A stretch of 55,337 nucleotides of DNA. It comes from an archaeon (GTDB lineage Archaea; Nanobdellota; Nanobdellia; Pacearchaeales; GW2011-AR1). A model generated the notes under the pieces. That model worked only from the letters and a program-made list of their open reading frames with translations. It ran no database searches and was not told the origin of the DNA. Shown here piece by piece: positions 28,202-35,848 of the stretch (position 1 is the stretch's first letter; each line of letters starts with the position of its first letter). The translations under genes were made by a program, and so were the position numbers. The stretch is taken from assembly GCA_018651605.1 (NCBI GenBank), contig JABIDS010000024.1, forward strand, positions 1-55,337, written 5' to 3'.

Positions 28202-28873
28202 TCAAGAATCTAAAATGTTCTTGAAGGCCACTGTGTTCTTTTTTAATATTTCTTGAAGTTCGTTTTCTTCTGCGTTTATTGTGTTTTTTATTGTTTTAAA
28301 TTTTTTTAAAAGAAGTTCTGCTTTTTTTGGGCCAATGTTTGGAAATGATTCTAAGATATATTGTTTTTGTTCTTTGATTGTTTTTGGGATTCTTGAATGA
28401 AAAGATATTGGTAGATTTGGTTTGAGTTGTTGTTTTGCAAATGTTATTAGGTAATTTGAAGTGTCTTTGTAATCTTTTGTTTGGATTATTGGTGTTTGAT
28501 GATTTGTGATTATTGAAATGATAAAACCTCTTAGTGCTTTTGAGATGTTGTTGTTTTCTTTGTAGATTTCTTGAAGGTTTCCTTCTATGATTAATATTTT
28601 TTGAGAATATTTTTGCATTTGATTTAATTGTTGGATTAGTCTTTTGTTTATCATTGAGGAGATTAAATCTGAGACAGTCTTTCTTTCAAATACTGTGTTG
28701 TTGATTAGGTAATCTCCTATTTTTAAGGATTTTATTTCTGATTGTATTTCTTTTGAAGATTTAAGTTGTGAAAGAACTAATGAGTTTTTTTCGTGGATAT
28801 CTATGATTATTGTTGGGAGTTGTTTTGGTTTGGAGGTTTTGGATTTTCTTTTGAATATGTTGTGGAAGGGCAT
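28202..28873 (-). CDS. XPF/ERCC4-type nuclease with helix-hairpin-helix (nuclease half of Hef)
   Basis: This 223-residue protein carries the complete XPF-family nuclease motif: D25 in IIIDIHEK, GD (53-54), ERK (63-65) and D69. A C-terminal HhH2 region follows (about 165-205, with FPNIGPKKAELLLKKF). These proteins cut branched DNA such as forks and flaps, as dimers. In Euryarchaea the domain is fused to a helicase as Hef; here the helicase half is a separate gene 1.05 kb away on the same strand (29921-31486). Upstream and between them lie structured repeats and a small HExxH gene. No N-terminal helicase remnant is present, so it is a genuine stand-alone gene. Confidence 0.9.
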   Translation of the reverse strand: MPFHNIFKRKSKTSKPKQLPTIIIDIHEKNSLVLSQLKSSKEIQSEIKSLKIGDYLINNTVFERKTVSDLISSMINKRLIQQLNQMQKYSQKILIIEGNLQEIYKENNNISKALRGFIISIITNHQTPIIQTKDYKDTSNYLITFAKQQLKPNLPISFHSRIPKTIKEQKQYILESFPNIGPKKAELLLKKFKTIKNTINAEENELQEILKKNTVAFKNILDS

Positions 28874-28937
28874 GATGTATTGAGGAAAAATGGGTTTAAT
28901 ATTGTTTTGATTTGGAGGGGTTTAAGGGATTGAGGAT

Positions 28938-28998
28938 TGGTTCGCTTCGCGAACAGCTTATTTTATGTCAGATTGGGAGGCTTCGCCAATCCAATCTT
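28938..28998. repeat. Two-hairpin repeat, copy A
   Basis: GTTCGC / GCGAAC with a 3-nt loop, a short spacer with TTATTTTATG, then GATTGG...CCAATC around GGAGGCTTCG. The same arrangement with matching spacer and sequence recurs near 42355-42412. It lies 65 bp upstream of the nuclease gene start, in a 440-bp gap without a credible gene. Confidence 0.6.
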
Positions 28999-29117
28999 CT
29001 AATTTTTTTAGTAGTGTTTGTATTTTATTTGTGCGGGGAGGTTTGAAGATTGAAGAGGTGTTGTTAAGTATATGAGATAAGAAAAAAGAATATTTTTTTG
29101 AACATCGGGATTTAATG

Positions 29118-29250
29118 AAGTCACTACCAAATGAAGTGATTTGGGCGGAGAAACTTGCAAGGTTTCGGAACCGTTAAATTCCTGTTAGTTTCGTCTGACA
29201 AATTGAAAAACCTAAAATTTAGTGCAACTATGCTGAAGGCAAAATTTTAG
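29118..29250. other. Structured non-coding stretch, possible small RNA
   Basis: Within the 28874-29317 gap, three hairpins occur in 130 nt: AAGTCACT / AGTGATTT (29118-29142, one G-T pair), the near-palindrome GAAACTTGCAAGGTTTC (29150-29166), and CTAAAATTT / AAATTTTAG (29212-29250) with a 21-nt loop. No ORF of substance crosses it. It does not match tRNA, SRP RNA or RNase P that I can recognise. A non-coding RNA or remnant mobile-element end are both possible. Confidence 0.35.
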
Positions 29251-29317
29251 AGTTTTTTTGGGCAAAATTACATCTATCACGAAGTGCCATTAATTAAAAA
29301 GAAGAAAGGGCAAGAAG

Positions 29318-29749
29318 TTAATAATCAAGAATAGAAGGATTGTCAACAGAAGTTGCAATTTGTCTTCTTTCATTTGAATTTGGTATTTCAGTAATCCTCA
29401 CAAAAGGCCCGTACCCATCGACGCACCACCAAATGCCATATTGAGTCTTAAACCTTAATTGTTTTGCAGAATCGAAATGACTTCTCTCATGATCAATTAT
29501 TTCGTCAATTGTTTGGGGAGGTAAACTAACTTTTTCTAAAAAATCACGATATTGAGTTTCGTTATTAAATAAATGCTTATCTTCAAAATGGACTCTTCCA
29601 TGATAATGCGAAACTAAAGCATCTCTTTTTTGACAAAATGTCTCAGCCGATACTTTTTTATTAACTACCTCTCTTTCAAGAACGTCAAGCTCATCCCTAA
29701 ATGAAACATAATCTTCAATTCGTGTTTTAGGAATTATTTTTGAACTCAT
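29318..29749 (-). CDS. Small HExxH-motif protein, putative zinc-binding
   Basis: This 143-residue protein is not a family I recognise. It contains HERSH (residues 87-91, in IIDHERSHFDSAKQL), a match to the HExxH zinc-hydrolase motif in a predicted helix, and a further HYHGRVHFEDKH stretch at about 48-59 that could supply ligands. No membrane helix. Its codon use has more C-ending and GC-containing codons than the neighbouring genes. It is flanked by hairpin-rich DNA and by TTCGTCTG direct repeats (29190 and 29879), so acquisition as a cassette is possible. TATA-like TTTAAATAC sits about 33 nt before the ATG. Peptidase activity is unproven. Confidence 0.5.
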   Translation of the reverse strand: MSSKIIPKTRIEDYVSFRDELDVLEREVVNKKVSAETFCQKRDALVSHYHGRVHFEDKHLFNNETQYRDFLEKVSLPPQTIDEIIDHERSHFDSAKQLRFKTQYGIWWCVDGYGPFVRITEIPNSNERRQIATSVDNPSILDY

Positions 29750-29860
29750 ATTAATTCAATAAATTATACTGTATTTAAATCTTTTTATTTTGTAGCCTCT
29801 CATAAGTAGTTAATTGTCTTGCCCATACCCTTTTTGCCCCAAAAAATTGGAACTAACATA

Positions 29861-29890
29861 ACGCTAGACGAATAAAAGTTCGTCTGGCGT
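29861..29890. repeat. 12-bp stem hairpin between helicase and HExxH genes
   Basis: ACGCTAGACGAA (29861-29872) pairs with TTCGTCTGGCGT (29879-29890), with one T-G pair and a 6-nt loop. It lies upstream of the minus-strand HExxH gene and downstream of the helicase stop. The right arm shares TTCGTCTG with 29190-29197 on the other side of the HExxH gene. Confidence 0.55.
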
Positions 29891-29920
29891 GCTATAGTGG
29901 TATGAAAAGAGAAGTTTTTT

Positions 29921-31486
29921 TCACCCAAACAAGGTCTCCTGCTTAGGCTTTTGTTTTAAGGGTTTCCCACTTTCTAAATCTTTTTGGATTGATGCTATTG
30001 CATTGTGCATTCTTTTTTCTTTTGCCCTTGAACTGTAATAAAATATTTCATCTAATGTGTCGTTGGTGATTAGAATGACGAGTTTTCCTTTCATTAGTCT
30101 TGCTGTTCTTCCTCTTCGTTGTATTTGTCTTATTGCTGAAGGTATTGGTTCGTAGAATATTACAGAGTTAACTTCTGGAATGTCAAGTCCTTCTTCGGCG
30201 ATTGATGTTGCAGCTATGATATTTATACTTCCTTCTCTGAATTCATCCATTATTTCTTTTTGTTCTTTTTGTGATAATCCTGAACCTTGTTTTTTGTTTT
30301 GTCCAACAAATGTTTTTGCTTTTATGCCTTTTATTTTATTTAGTTCTTCTGCGATTTTTGTTGTAGTGTCTCTATATTGACTAAAGACAATTGTTTTGTT
30401 TTTCGGGTTTTCATTTATTGAATCTTGAATTATTTCCTTTAATTCTAGAAGTTTTGGATGTTCTAGATTTTTTGCGATTAGTTGATTTAGTTGAATGTAT
30501 GCATAATTGAATTCTTTGTTTTTTGTTATTCTTATTACTGCTTTTGATTGATTTTGTTTTGTTTGTTCAAATAAATTTTTAATGTAGTTTTGGGCTGTGA
30601 ATAATGTTTGGGTTTCTAGGAGTTCTATTAGATGTGCGAGTTTTAATGCTTGGGCACAAACTGATGAACCTACGAGAAAATTGAAATTTTTGTTTCCGTT
30701 TCTTATTGCCATCATTATTGTTCCTTGAGCTTCTAAGAGTGTCATTTTATTGGCTGGTTTGAATAAGAGTTTTCTTTTTTTTAATTCTTCAACCCTTTTA
30801 TCATAGATTGATCTTATTATATTTGAGACTTGTTTGAATTCTTCGGGGTATTCTAATCTTATTGCATTGAATTCTAGTTCTTGTAGATATTCTTTGACAT
30901 CGTCTGAGTCTCTTGTTCTTAATTCAATTGATTCTATTCCTAATGTTGTTGCTATTTCTGTTATTATTTCTTTTGTTGTTCCTGGCGAGGCTGTTAATCC
31001 TAAGATGTGCGGATTTTTTGCTTGTTCCTTGTAAGCTCTTGCAATGAAAGTGTATGCATAATTTTTTAGGCATCTGTGACATTCATCTTCTATTAATAAT
31101 GAAACATCTTCTAATGTGTAGAGGTTGTTTTTTAAATCGTTTGAAATGCATTGGGGTGTTGAGAAAACTATGTCTGAGGTTTGCCATAATTCTTTTCTTT
31201 TTTGTGCTTGGGTTTTTCCTGTGAATAATGTTTGTTCTGCGAAAAGTTCTGGGAGATTTTTTTTAAAGTATTCTAAGTGTTGTTCTGCTAATGGTCTAGT
31301 GGGGGCTAAGAATAATGTTTTGGTTCCTGGGACTGCTTTTTGTCTGTGGATTGCTAACATTAATGCAATAAGGGTTTTTCCAACTCCAGTTGGTAAGACA
31401 ACTAAACAGTTTTTGTTTTTGCAATTATTGTAGATGTCTTGTTGATATTTTCTTGGTGTTAGGTTTTTGAGAGTTTCGTGGGGCAT
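29921..31486 (-). CDS. Hef-type SF2 DNA helicase (helicase half)
   Basis: This 521-residue helicase of the Hef/FANCM branch starts with a Q-motif-like LTPRKYQQDI. It has Walker A LPTGVGKT (31-38), TPTRPLAEQHL near 65, DECH (about 133), LTASPG (about 165), and C-terminal motifs IVFSQYRDT, AATSIAEEGLDIPEVNSVIFYEP and RRGRTAR. The insert between the two RecA lobes is helical, as in Hef. The nuclease and HhH parts of Hef are absent here and encoded by 28202-28873. It probably remodels stalled forks together with that nuclease. The C-terminus KQETLFG looks like a shortened PCNA-interacting motif, which is uncertain. Confidence 0.92.
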   Translation of the reverse strand: MPHETLKNLTPRKYQQDIYNNCKNKNCLVVLPTGVGKTLIALMLAIHRQKAVPGTKTLFLAPTRPLAEQHLEYFKKNLPELFAEQTLFTGKTQAQKRKELWQTSDIVFSTPQCISNDLKNNLYTLEDVSLLIEDECHRCLKNYAYTFIARAYKEQAKNPHILGLTASPGTTKEIITEIATTLGIESIELRTRDSDDVKEYLQELEFNAIRLEYPEEFKQVSNIIRSIYDKRVEELKKRKLLFKPANKMTLLEAQGTIMMAIRNGNKNFNFLVGSSVCAQALKLAHLIELLETQTLFTAQNYIKNLFEQTKQNQSKAVIRITKNKEFNYAYIQLNQLIAKNLEHPKLLELKEIIQDSINENPKNKTIVFSQYRDTTTKIAEELNKIKGIKAKTFVGQNKKQGSGLSQKEQKEIMDEFREGSINIIAATSIAEEGLDIPEVNSVIFYEPIPSAIRQIQRRGRTARLMKGKLVILITNDTLDEIFYYSSRAKEKRMHNAIASIQKDLESGKPLKQKPKQETLFG

Positions 31487-31545
31487 TTTTGGTTAAAGAA
31501 TGAGAGAGTTTTAAGGTTTGTTGTTTTTATCTTTGATTTTAATTT

Positions 31546-31860
31546 TTATTCTGTAAGTAATCCTTGCCTTTTTCCAAATAAGCTTAAATGCGCCCCTGCA
31601 TTTATCATATCATAGGAGTTTATTGTGATACAACTGTGAATTTTTCCTTCGCTAATTTGCCTTTGTTTTTGTCCTGCTTCATACATTTCTCCAGCCCATT
31701 CTTGCACTTTTTCTTTTGTAAGAAGATTATGATAACCATGTTCATATGCTGCTTTACCTAATTGTAACATGTTGAGAAATTCGGGTGTAGCTTCATCACC
31801 AAATTCTTTTTTAATAATATCTACTAATCTTTCATCAAATGGAATAATTTTTTTTGTCAT
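31546..31860 (-). CDS. Hypothetical small soluble protein
   Basis: This 104-residue protein is helical and acidic to neutral in its first two thirds, with DERLVDIIKKEFGDEATPEF and AAYEHGYHNLLTKEKVQEWAG, then a short beta-like SCITINSYDMINAGAHLSLFG. There is no known family or membrane segment. A TTTAAATATA box about 28 nt before the ATG supports the start and leaderless expression. Confidence 0.5.
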   Translation of the reverse strand: MTKKIIPFDERLVDIIKKEFGDEATPEFLNMLQLGKAAYEHGYHNLLTKEKVQEWAGEMYEAGQKQRQISEGKIHSCITINSYDMINAGAHLSLFGKRQGLLTE

Positions 31861-31909
31861 AAGGCATTGATTAGTGAAATATATTTAAAGATTGTTATGA
31901 TTGAGTTTG

Positions 31910-32563
31910 TTATAGTCCTGCGGTTGTCATCAAAGCTACAAAGAATATTAATACTAAAACTGCCCAGTTAAAGAAATTGCCGAAAAAGAGTTTTGTTCCG
32001 TCGAGGTTGCTGATTGGAAGAAGGTTCCATGCTCCGTAATATAAGGAATATTTTGCAAGTTCTGTAAATATTTGGAAATCTGTTAAAGAGTTTAGTATTG
32101 CTGCGATTACAGATAGGATTAGGAGAGAATAGAATCCCCAAGCAGCAGTATATCCAGGGTCTGATTCATTTAATTCTTCTCTTCTTATTCTTCCTCGGTT
32201 TCTTAATAATCTTTTTTGTTTGTTGTCTTCATAATCAAATTGGAGAAAAGTCATTGCTTTTATTATTCCTAGTGAAAAGAAAGATAGGAAGATTGGAAGA
32301 ATTAAACCTATTGGAATTGGTTTTTTGAATTTGAATTTTGTTGCTAACCCATATCTTTGAAATTGCCAGACATTGTAAGTTATTTTTAGGTTAAAGCGAT
32401 TTGCTGCATATTTTTTTGCCATTGTATTTGTTAGTATGATTATTATTGGTAGAAGTAGAAGTAATAGGTTTGGGTCTTGTAGTGGGAATATTATTACAAA
32501 TGCGAATAATATCATTGATATAATTATCCAAGTTATCTCTTTTTTGTTGAATTCAATTGACAT
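31910..32563 (-). CDS. Site-2-protease-like membrane protein lacking HExxH
   Basis: This 217-residue protein has about five to six membrane helices. The segment NLLPISNLDGTKLFFG (about residues 183-198) matches the second metal motif of M50 site-2 proteases (NLLPIPPLDGGK), with D retained. The helix that should carry HExxH reads IILTNTMAKKYAANRF at about 41-56, with no HExxH, so it is probably a catalytically inactive homologue or one that has lost the metal site. The start is supported by TTTAAATAT about 28 nt upstream. It may have an assembly or regulatory role in membrane proteolysis. Confidence 0.65.
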   Translation of the reverse strand: MSIEFNKKEITWIIISMILFAFVIIFPLQDPNLLLLLLPIIIILTNTMAKKYAANRFNLKITYNVWQFQRYGLATKFKFKKPIPIGLILPIFLSFFSLGIIKAMTFLQFDYEDNKQKRLLRNRGRIRREELNESDPGYTAAWGFYSLLILSVIAAILNSLTDFQIFTELAKYSLYYGAWNLLPISNLDGTKLFFGNFFNWAVLVLIFFVALMTTAGL

Positions 32564-32687
32564 AGATTGTTAAAGGATATGAGATATTTAAAGTTGTTGT
32601 GTTGGTTGCTGATGTTTTTTTGATGTCTCGGTAACATATTGTTTTTAAGATAGAAAACTATTTAAAGTAAAAGTTGTTTTGTAGGGG

Positions 32688-33014
32688 ATGTTAAGAGTAA
32701 AAAAGTTGACAGAGGTTATTGGCAAGAGGGTTTATACAGATATTGGAGATTATTTTGGTGAGGTTGAGGAATCTAATTTAATTGAGAATAAAGTAGATAG
32801 TTGGAGGATTCGTGTTGCGAGTTCAATGGGGAGTTTTCTTGGTGGTGCGAGAGGAGTTATAATTCCGCATCAATTTGTTAAAGCTGTTGGAGATGTTATA
32901 ATTGTAAGTCGAGCAAGTTTGCCTTTAGATGAGGGAGATCAAACTGTTGAGCAGACTGTTGATTTAAGTTCTGGTGAAAGTGCTGGAGATGATATGGTCG
33001 GAGTTGTTGGGTAG
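32688..33014 (+). CDS. PRC-barrel domain protein
   Basis: This 108-residue protein has a PRC-barrel pattern: LTEVIGKRVYTDIGDYFGEVEE (residues 6-27) followed by beta strands and IIPHQFVKAVGDVIIVS. The last 30 residues are acidic. PRC-barrel proteins in archaea bind RNA or protein partners (relatives include RimM-type and cell-division CdvA partners); the partner here is unknown. TTTAAAG lies about 25 nt before the ATG. It may be cotranscribed with the 68-residue ORF that starts 16 nt after its stop. Confidence 0.75.
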   Translation: MLRVKKLTEVIGKRVYTDIGDYFGEVEESNLIENKVDSWRIRVASSMGSFLGGARGVIIPHQFVKAVGDVIIVSRASLPLDEGDQTVEQTVDLSSGESAGDDMVGVVG

Positions 33015-33029
33015 AATTTTGATATTAAA

Positions 33030-33236
33030 ATGGTTAAAAATACATTAGATAAAGAATTAGATGTTGGTTATTGTCTTGGGAAGTTTAGGACAGGAGTTAG
33101 ACTTAAAATTAATGTTGGCGAAGAATTTTCTTGCAGTAGTTTGGTTAAAGGGCGTTATTGTGGAAATGTTGGAAATTTTCAAATACCTACTTCTTGTTCA
33201 AGACTTCCCTCTTATGTTGAGCCAGATTATATGTAA
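33030..33236 (+). CDS. Small hypothetical protein with four Cys
   Basis: This 68-residue protein starts 16 nt after the PRC-barrel gene. It has Cys at CLG, SCS, YCG and SCS positions and no membrane helix. No recognised family. The four Cys could bind a metal but are not in paired CxxC form. Its reality rests on spacing and start context only. Confidence 0.35.
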   Translation: MVKNTLDKELDVGYCLGKFRTGVRLKINVGEEFSCSSLVKGRYCGNVGNFQIPTSCSRLPSYVEPDYM

Positions 33237-33263
33237 TAGCTTATTATTTTTATTCAAGGAAGA

Positions 33264-33656
33264 TTATTTTTTACATTTACAAAAGAAGGTCTCATTTTCC
33301 CAATAAGATTTATCTGGTTGTTGCGAGGCTTTTAAGCATAATGTCATGCAAGTATTAAGGCTGTAATATTGATTATATTGTTCTTGGGTTTGTTCTTTTG
33401 TAAAATGTTTTTCAATATAAAGTCCTGCTCTGTCTTGTTTTTCTTCATAATATTCTTCAGAGAATGTTACAGGTTCATCTTTATCTTTTGCTCGAGTATT
33501 TAATTTCCAATAAGCGTCTTCTAATGTTATATTTGTGTTAATTATTAGAGGGGAAGTATTGATTATATTGGAGGAAGGCAACCAAATTATTTTTATGGTA
33601 ATTAAAGTAATGATTAGTATTGAGATTATTAGAAGTATTTTATAAAAGTTTTTCAT
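33264..33656 (-). CDS. Small anchored or secreted hypothetical protein
   Basis: This 130-residue protein has an N-terminal hydrophobic helix (about 7-28) followed by a polar outside domain with TCMTLCLKA and FFCKCKK Cys pairs, and a YYEEKQDRAG stretch. The four Cys near the end suggest a disulfide-stabilised tail. No family recognised. The upstream TTTAAATAC-type box on the minus strand fits a leaderless start. Confidence 0.5.
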   Translation of the reverse strand: MKNFYKILLIISILIITLITIKIIWLPSSNIINTSPLIINTNITLEDAYWKLNTRAKDKDEPVTFSEEYYEEKQDRAGLYIEKHFTKEQTQEQYNQYYSLNTCMTLCLKASQQPDKSYWENETFFCKCKK

Positions 33657-33764
33657 GTTGTTGTAAATTGTTAAAAGTATTTAAATGTTTTTCTGATATT
33701 TTTTAATGAGGCTAATTTTTTGAGAACATTTAAATAATCTACTTTCTATTAGTTGATATAAAAG

Positions 33765-34265
33765 ATGGTAGAGCCAATATTAATATCACCGTATTTTTTG
33801 AATTATATTTTGCCGTTTGTTTTAGTTTTTACTTTGATATTTGCGATTTTGCAGAAGAGTAAATTGTTAGGAGATGATGCTAAAAGAATTAATGCGATTA
33901 TTGGAATGGTTGTTGGTTTGATATTGATAGCGTCGCCATGGAGTAGATTTATTGTTGTTGAATTGATGCCGTTTTTGGCTGTTAGTGCTGTTGTTTTATT
34001 GGTGTTTATGTTGTTGTATGCTTTTGTTGGTGGGAAGACAGATGGAGATGTTTTGAGTAAACCTTGGAAGATGGCTTTGAATGCTATCTTAGTTATTGCT
34101 ATGGTTACAGTGTTATTGATGATAACTGGTTATTGGGGTGTTGTTTGGAATTTTACTTTTGGTGGAAGAGGTAATGCTCAGATTTGGGTTAATGCTTTTA
34201 TGATTATTGCTATTGCTGGAGCTATTATTGCAGTTATTAAAGGCGAGAGTAAGGATGCGAAATAA
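33765..34265 (+). CDS. Four-helix membrane protein, paralogue 1
   Basis: This 166-residue integral membrane protein shares a pattern with the genes at 34309 and 35330: hydrophobic helix, AIL.K.KLLG, a short N/D-containing turn, then two or three long helices. Here the motif is AILQKSKLLGDDAKRINAI. Total of four helices, with a charged loop GGKTDGDVLSKPWK at about 89-103. The three genes form a family expansion beside coiled-coil and pilus motor genes. No known family is recognised by eye. The ATG follows ATTTAAAT at about 34-nt spacing. Confidence 0.6.
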   Translation: MVEPILISPYFLNYILPFVLVFTLIFAILQKSKLLGDDAKRINAIIGMVVGLILIASPWSRFIVVELMPFLAVSAVVLLVFMLLYAFVGGKTDGDVLSKPWKMALNAILVIAMVTVLLMITGYWGVVWNFTFGGRGNAQIWVNAFMIIAIAGAIIAVIKGESKDAK

Positions 34266-34308
34266 CAAAAGATATTTAAATGAGGTTGATTAAATAATAA
34301 AAGAAAAG

Positions 34309-34800
34309 ATGGCATACGGAAGTACGATTGGAGATATTTTGTATATGTGGGCTGACTTTGGTGTGTTTGCATATTTGTTGCCGTTTTTAATGATTTTTGC
34401 AATTGTTTATGGGATTTTAAGTAAGAGTGGTTTGTTGGGGAAAAATAAGGGTGTTGATGCGACTATTGCTTTGGCAGTTGGTTTATTGGCCTTGCAGTCT
34501 GGTTATGTTACGAATTTTTATGCAATGATTTTTCCATATACTGGAATGGCTATTGCGGTTTTGTTAGTGGCTTTGATATTAATGGGGTTGACTGGTACTG
34601 AACTTCCTTGGACTAAATATGTTTGGTTTGGAATTGGACTTATTTCATTTATTTTTGTATTGATATATTCATTTGGAGATTTTACTTGGTTTAGTATGGG
34701 TGGAGGCTATGGTTTTTCTAATGCTATGCCTGCGATTATTGCTTTTGGATTATTGTTAGCAGTTATGGCTTTTATTATTTTTAGTAAAGATAGTTCTTAG
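34309..34800 (+). CDS. Four-helix membrane protein, paralogue 2
   Basis: This 163-residue membrane protein shares the AIVYGILSKSGLLGKNKGVDATIALAVG region with the gene upstream, at the same position, then three more helices. The end carries MAFIIFSKDSS. A TTTAAATG box lies about 30 nt before the ATG, so it has its own leaderless promoter although it follows paralogue 1 by 43 bp. The role is unknown. Paralogy suggests they may form a hetero-oligomer. Confidence 0.6.
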   Translation: MAYGSTIGDILYMWADFGVFAYLLPFLMIFAIVYGILSKSGLLGKNKGVDATIALAVGLLALQSGYVTNFYAMIFPYTGMAIAVLLVALILMGLTGTELPWTKYVWFGIGLISFIFVLIYSFGDFTWFSMGGGYGFSNAMPAIIAFGLLLAVMAFIIFSKDSS

Positions 34801-34841
34801 GGAAATGTTCATTACAGATTTTTTATTGTTTGTTTTATTAG

Positions 34842-35055
34842 TTTAAGCATTATTTTCTCCTTCTTAAATATTATCTTATTCCATTGCCCGCCCTACTCGT
34901 TCAAGCATTATCTCTGCCTTCTTGTTAAACATCATCTTATTCCATTGCCCGCCCACCCTCCCTAAATGGATGATGTTTAATCCCTCCACCTTTTTATTAA
35001 TAATGCTTAAACTCGCCCTCCCATAAAATGGATGACGCTTAAACTCGCCCTCCCA
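34842..35055. repeat. GCCCGCCC palindromic repeat cluster, locus 1
   Basis: The region carries TTTAAGCATTATT (34842-34854) paired with AATAATGCTTAAA (34999-35011), and inside it TTAAACATCATC / GATGATGTTTAA (34926-34980). Modules CATTGCCCGCCC, CTCGCCCTCCC and ACGCTTAAACTCGCCCTCC recur two or more times. The GC-rich, C-biased strand stands out from the AT-rich surroundings. A 78-codon minus-strand ORF over it is an accident of the repeats. A second locus with the same modules is at 38722-38845. Confidence 0.8.
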
Positions 35056-35120
35056 ATTCCTATACTTCCTTAATAATAATCTATTCTTTTTGAATTTTTG
35101 ATATCTGAGCAAAAAACTAA

Positions 35121-35245
35121 CTACACCCTTTAGGGTGTAGCATCGCTTTGCGATGGCTTTTTACTCTAGCTCAAAAAAACAAGGACCTGTTCAAACCCAC
35201 ACCTTTAAGTGTGGGTGGCCCATTGTTTTTCTGATTTTAATAAAG
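35121..35245. repeat. Three-hairpin structured element, copy 1
   Basis: In sequence: CTACACCC/GGGTGTAG (35121-35140), CATCGC/GCGATG (35141-35155), then CTCAAAAAAACAAGGACCTGTTC, CCCACAC/GTGTGGG (35196-35215), and GGCCCATTGTTTTTCTGAT. The part from 35163 to about 35242 is also found at 43975-44052, where the hairpin has different bases but still pairs. Outer arms AAAACAAGG and CCCATTGTTTT are complementary. Together they look like a mobile or RNA-forming element without a coding gene. Confidence 0.75.
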
Positions 35246-35329
35246 CCGGTTTTAGGGAAATGTTTAAAAACGTAAAGATGTTAGATAATTTATTAAATTG
35301 AATACAAATAATAAATAAAACAAAATAAA

Positions 35330-35845
35330 ATGGTACTTGATATATCTGGAGTTTTTTTCTTTATGCCTGTGTTTAGCTTTTTGTTTGTGTTTTTGATAAC
35401 TTATGCTATTTTGGTTAAGACTAAACTTTTGGGGGATATGAATTGGATAAGTGTTTTTGTGAGTTTTATTTTGGCGATTGTTTTTATGAGTTTTTCGTCT
35501 ATTGAATTATATGTTCGTTCGATTATTCCTTGGTTTGCTGTTTTGTTTGTGATTGTATTTTTGGTTTTATTAATTGCAGGTTTGTCTACTAAAAATTTAG
35601 ATAAGGTAATGACTACTGGTTTTGCCTGGGTTATGGTGTCTATTCTTGTAGTTGTATTTTTGATTATTGCTATTAAGGTTTTTAATCCTGTGTTGCATCC
35701 TGATTTGATTGTGACTTCTGGTGATGGAACTCAAGCAGGAATTGTTGAGCAGTTGAGAAATATTCTTGATACAAAGGTTGCTGGTGGATTGTTGTTGGCA
35801 GTGATTGCAGGAATTGTTGCAATGGTGATTACGAAAGGTAAGTGA
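35330..35845 (+). CDS. Four-helix membrane protein, paralogue 3
   Basis: This 171-residue protein has the same AILVKTKLLGDMNWISV region as paralogues 1 and 2, followed by three helices and a longer polar loop (about 124-146, containing TSGDGTQAGIVEQLRNILDTK) before the last helix. It is separated from paralogues 1 and 2 by the 529-bp repeat region. Its stop is followed 3 nt later by the start of the next gene (35849), with which it is probably cotranscribed. Confidence 0.6.
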   Translation: MVLDISGVFFFMPVFSFLFVFLITYAILVKTKLLGDMNWISVFVSFILAIVFMSFSSIELYVRSIIPWFAVLFVIVFLVLLIAGLSTKNLDKVMTTGFAWVMVSILVVVFLIIAIKVFNPVLHPDLIVTSGDGTQAGIVEQLRNILDTKVAGGLLLAVIAGIVAMVITKGK

Positions 35846-35848
35846 GAT

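Noticed and set aside
29118-29250. tRNA or SRP RNA
   Set aside because: No cloverleaf arms with a TTCRANY loop and no SRP Alu or S-domain motifs could be found.
34926-34980. Integron attC site
   Set aside because: GTTAAAC is present but the required paired RYYYAAC/GTTRRRY core sites and an integron integrase are not.
34876-35112. 78-codon minus-strand ORF over the GCCCGCCC repeats
   Set aside because: It lies entirely across palindromic repeat modules, has no promoter, and its sequence is explained by the repeats.
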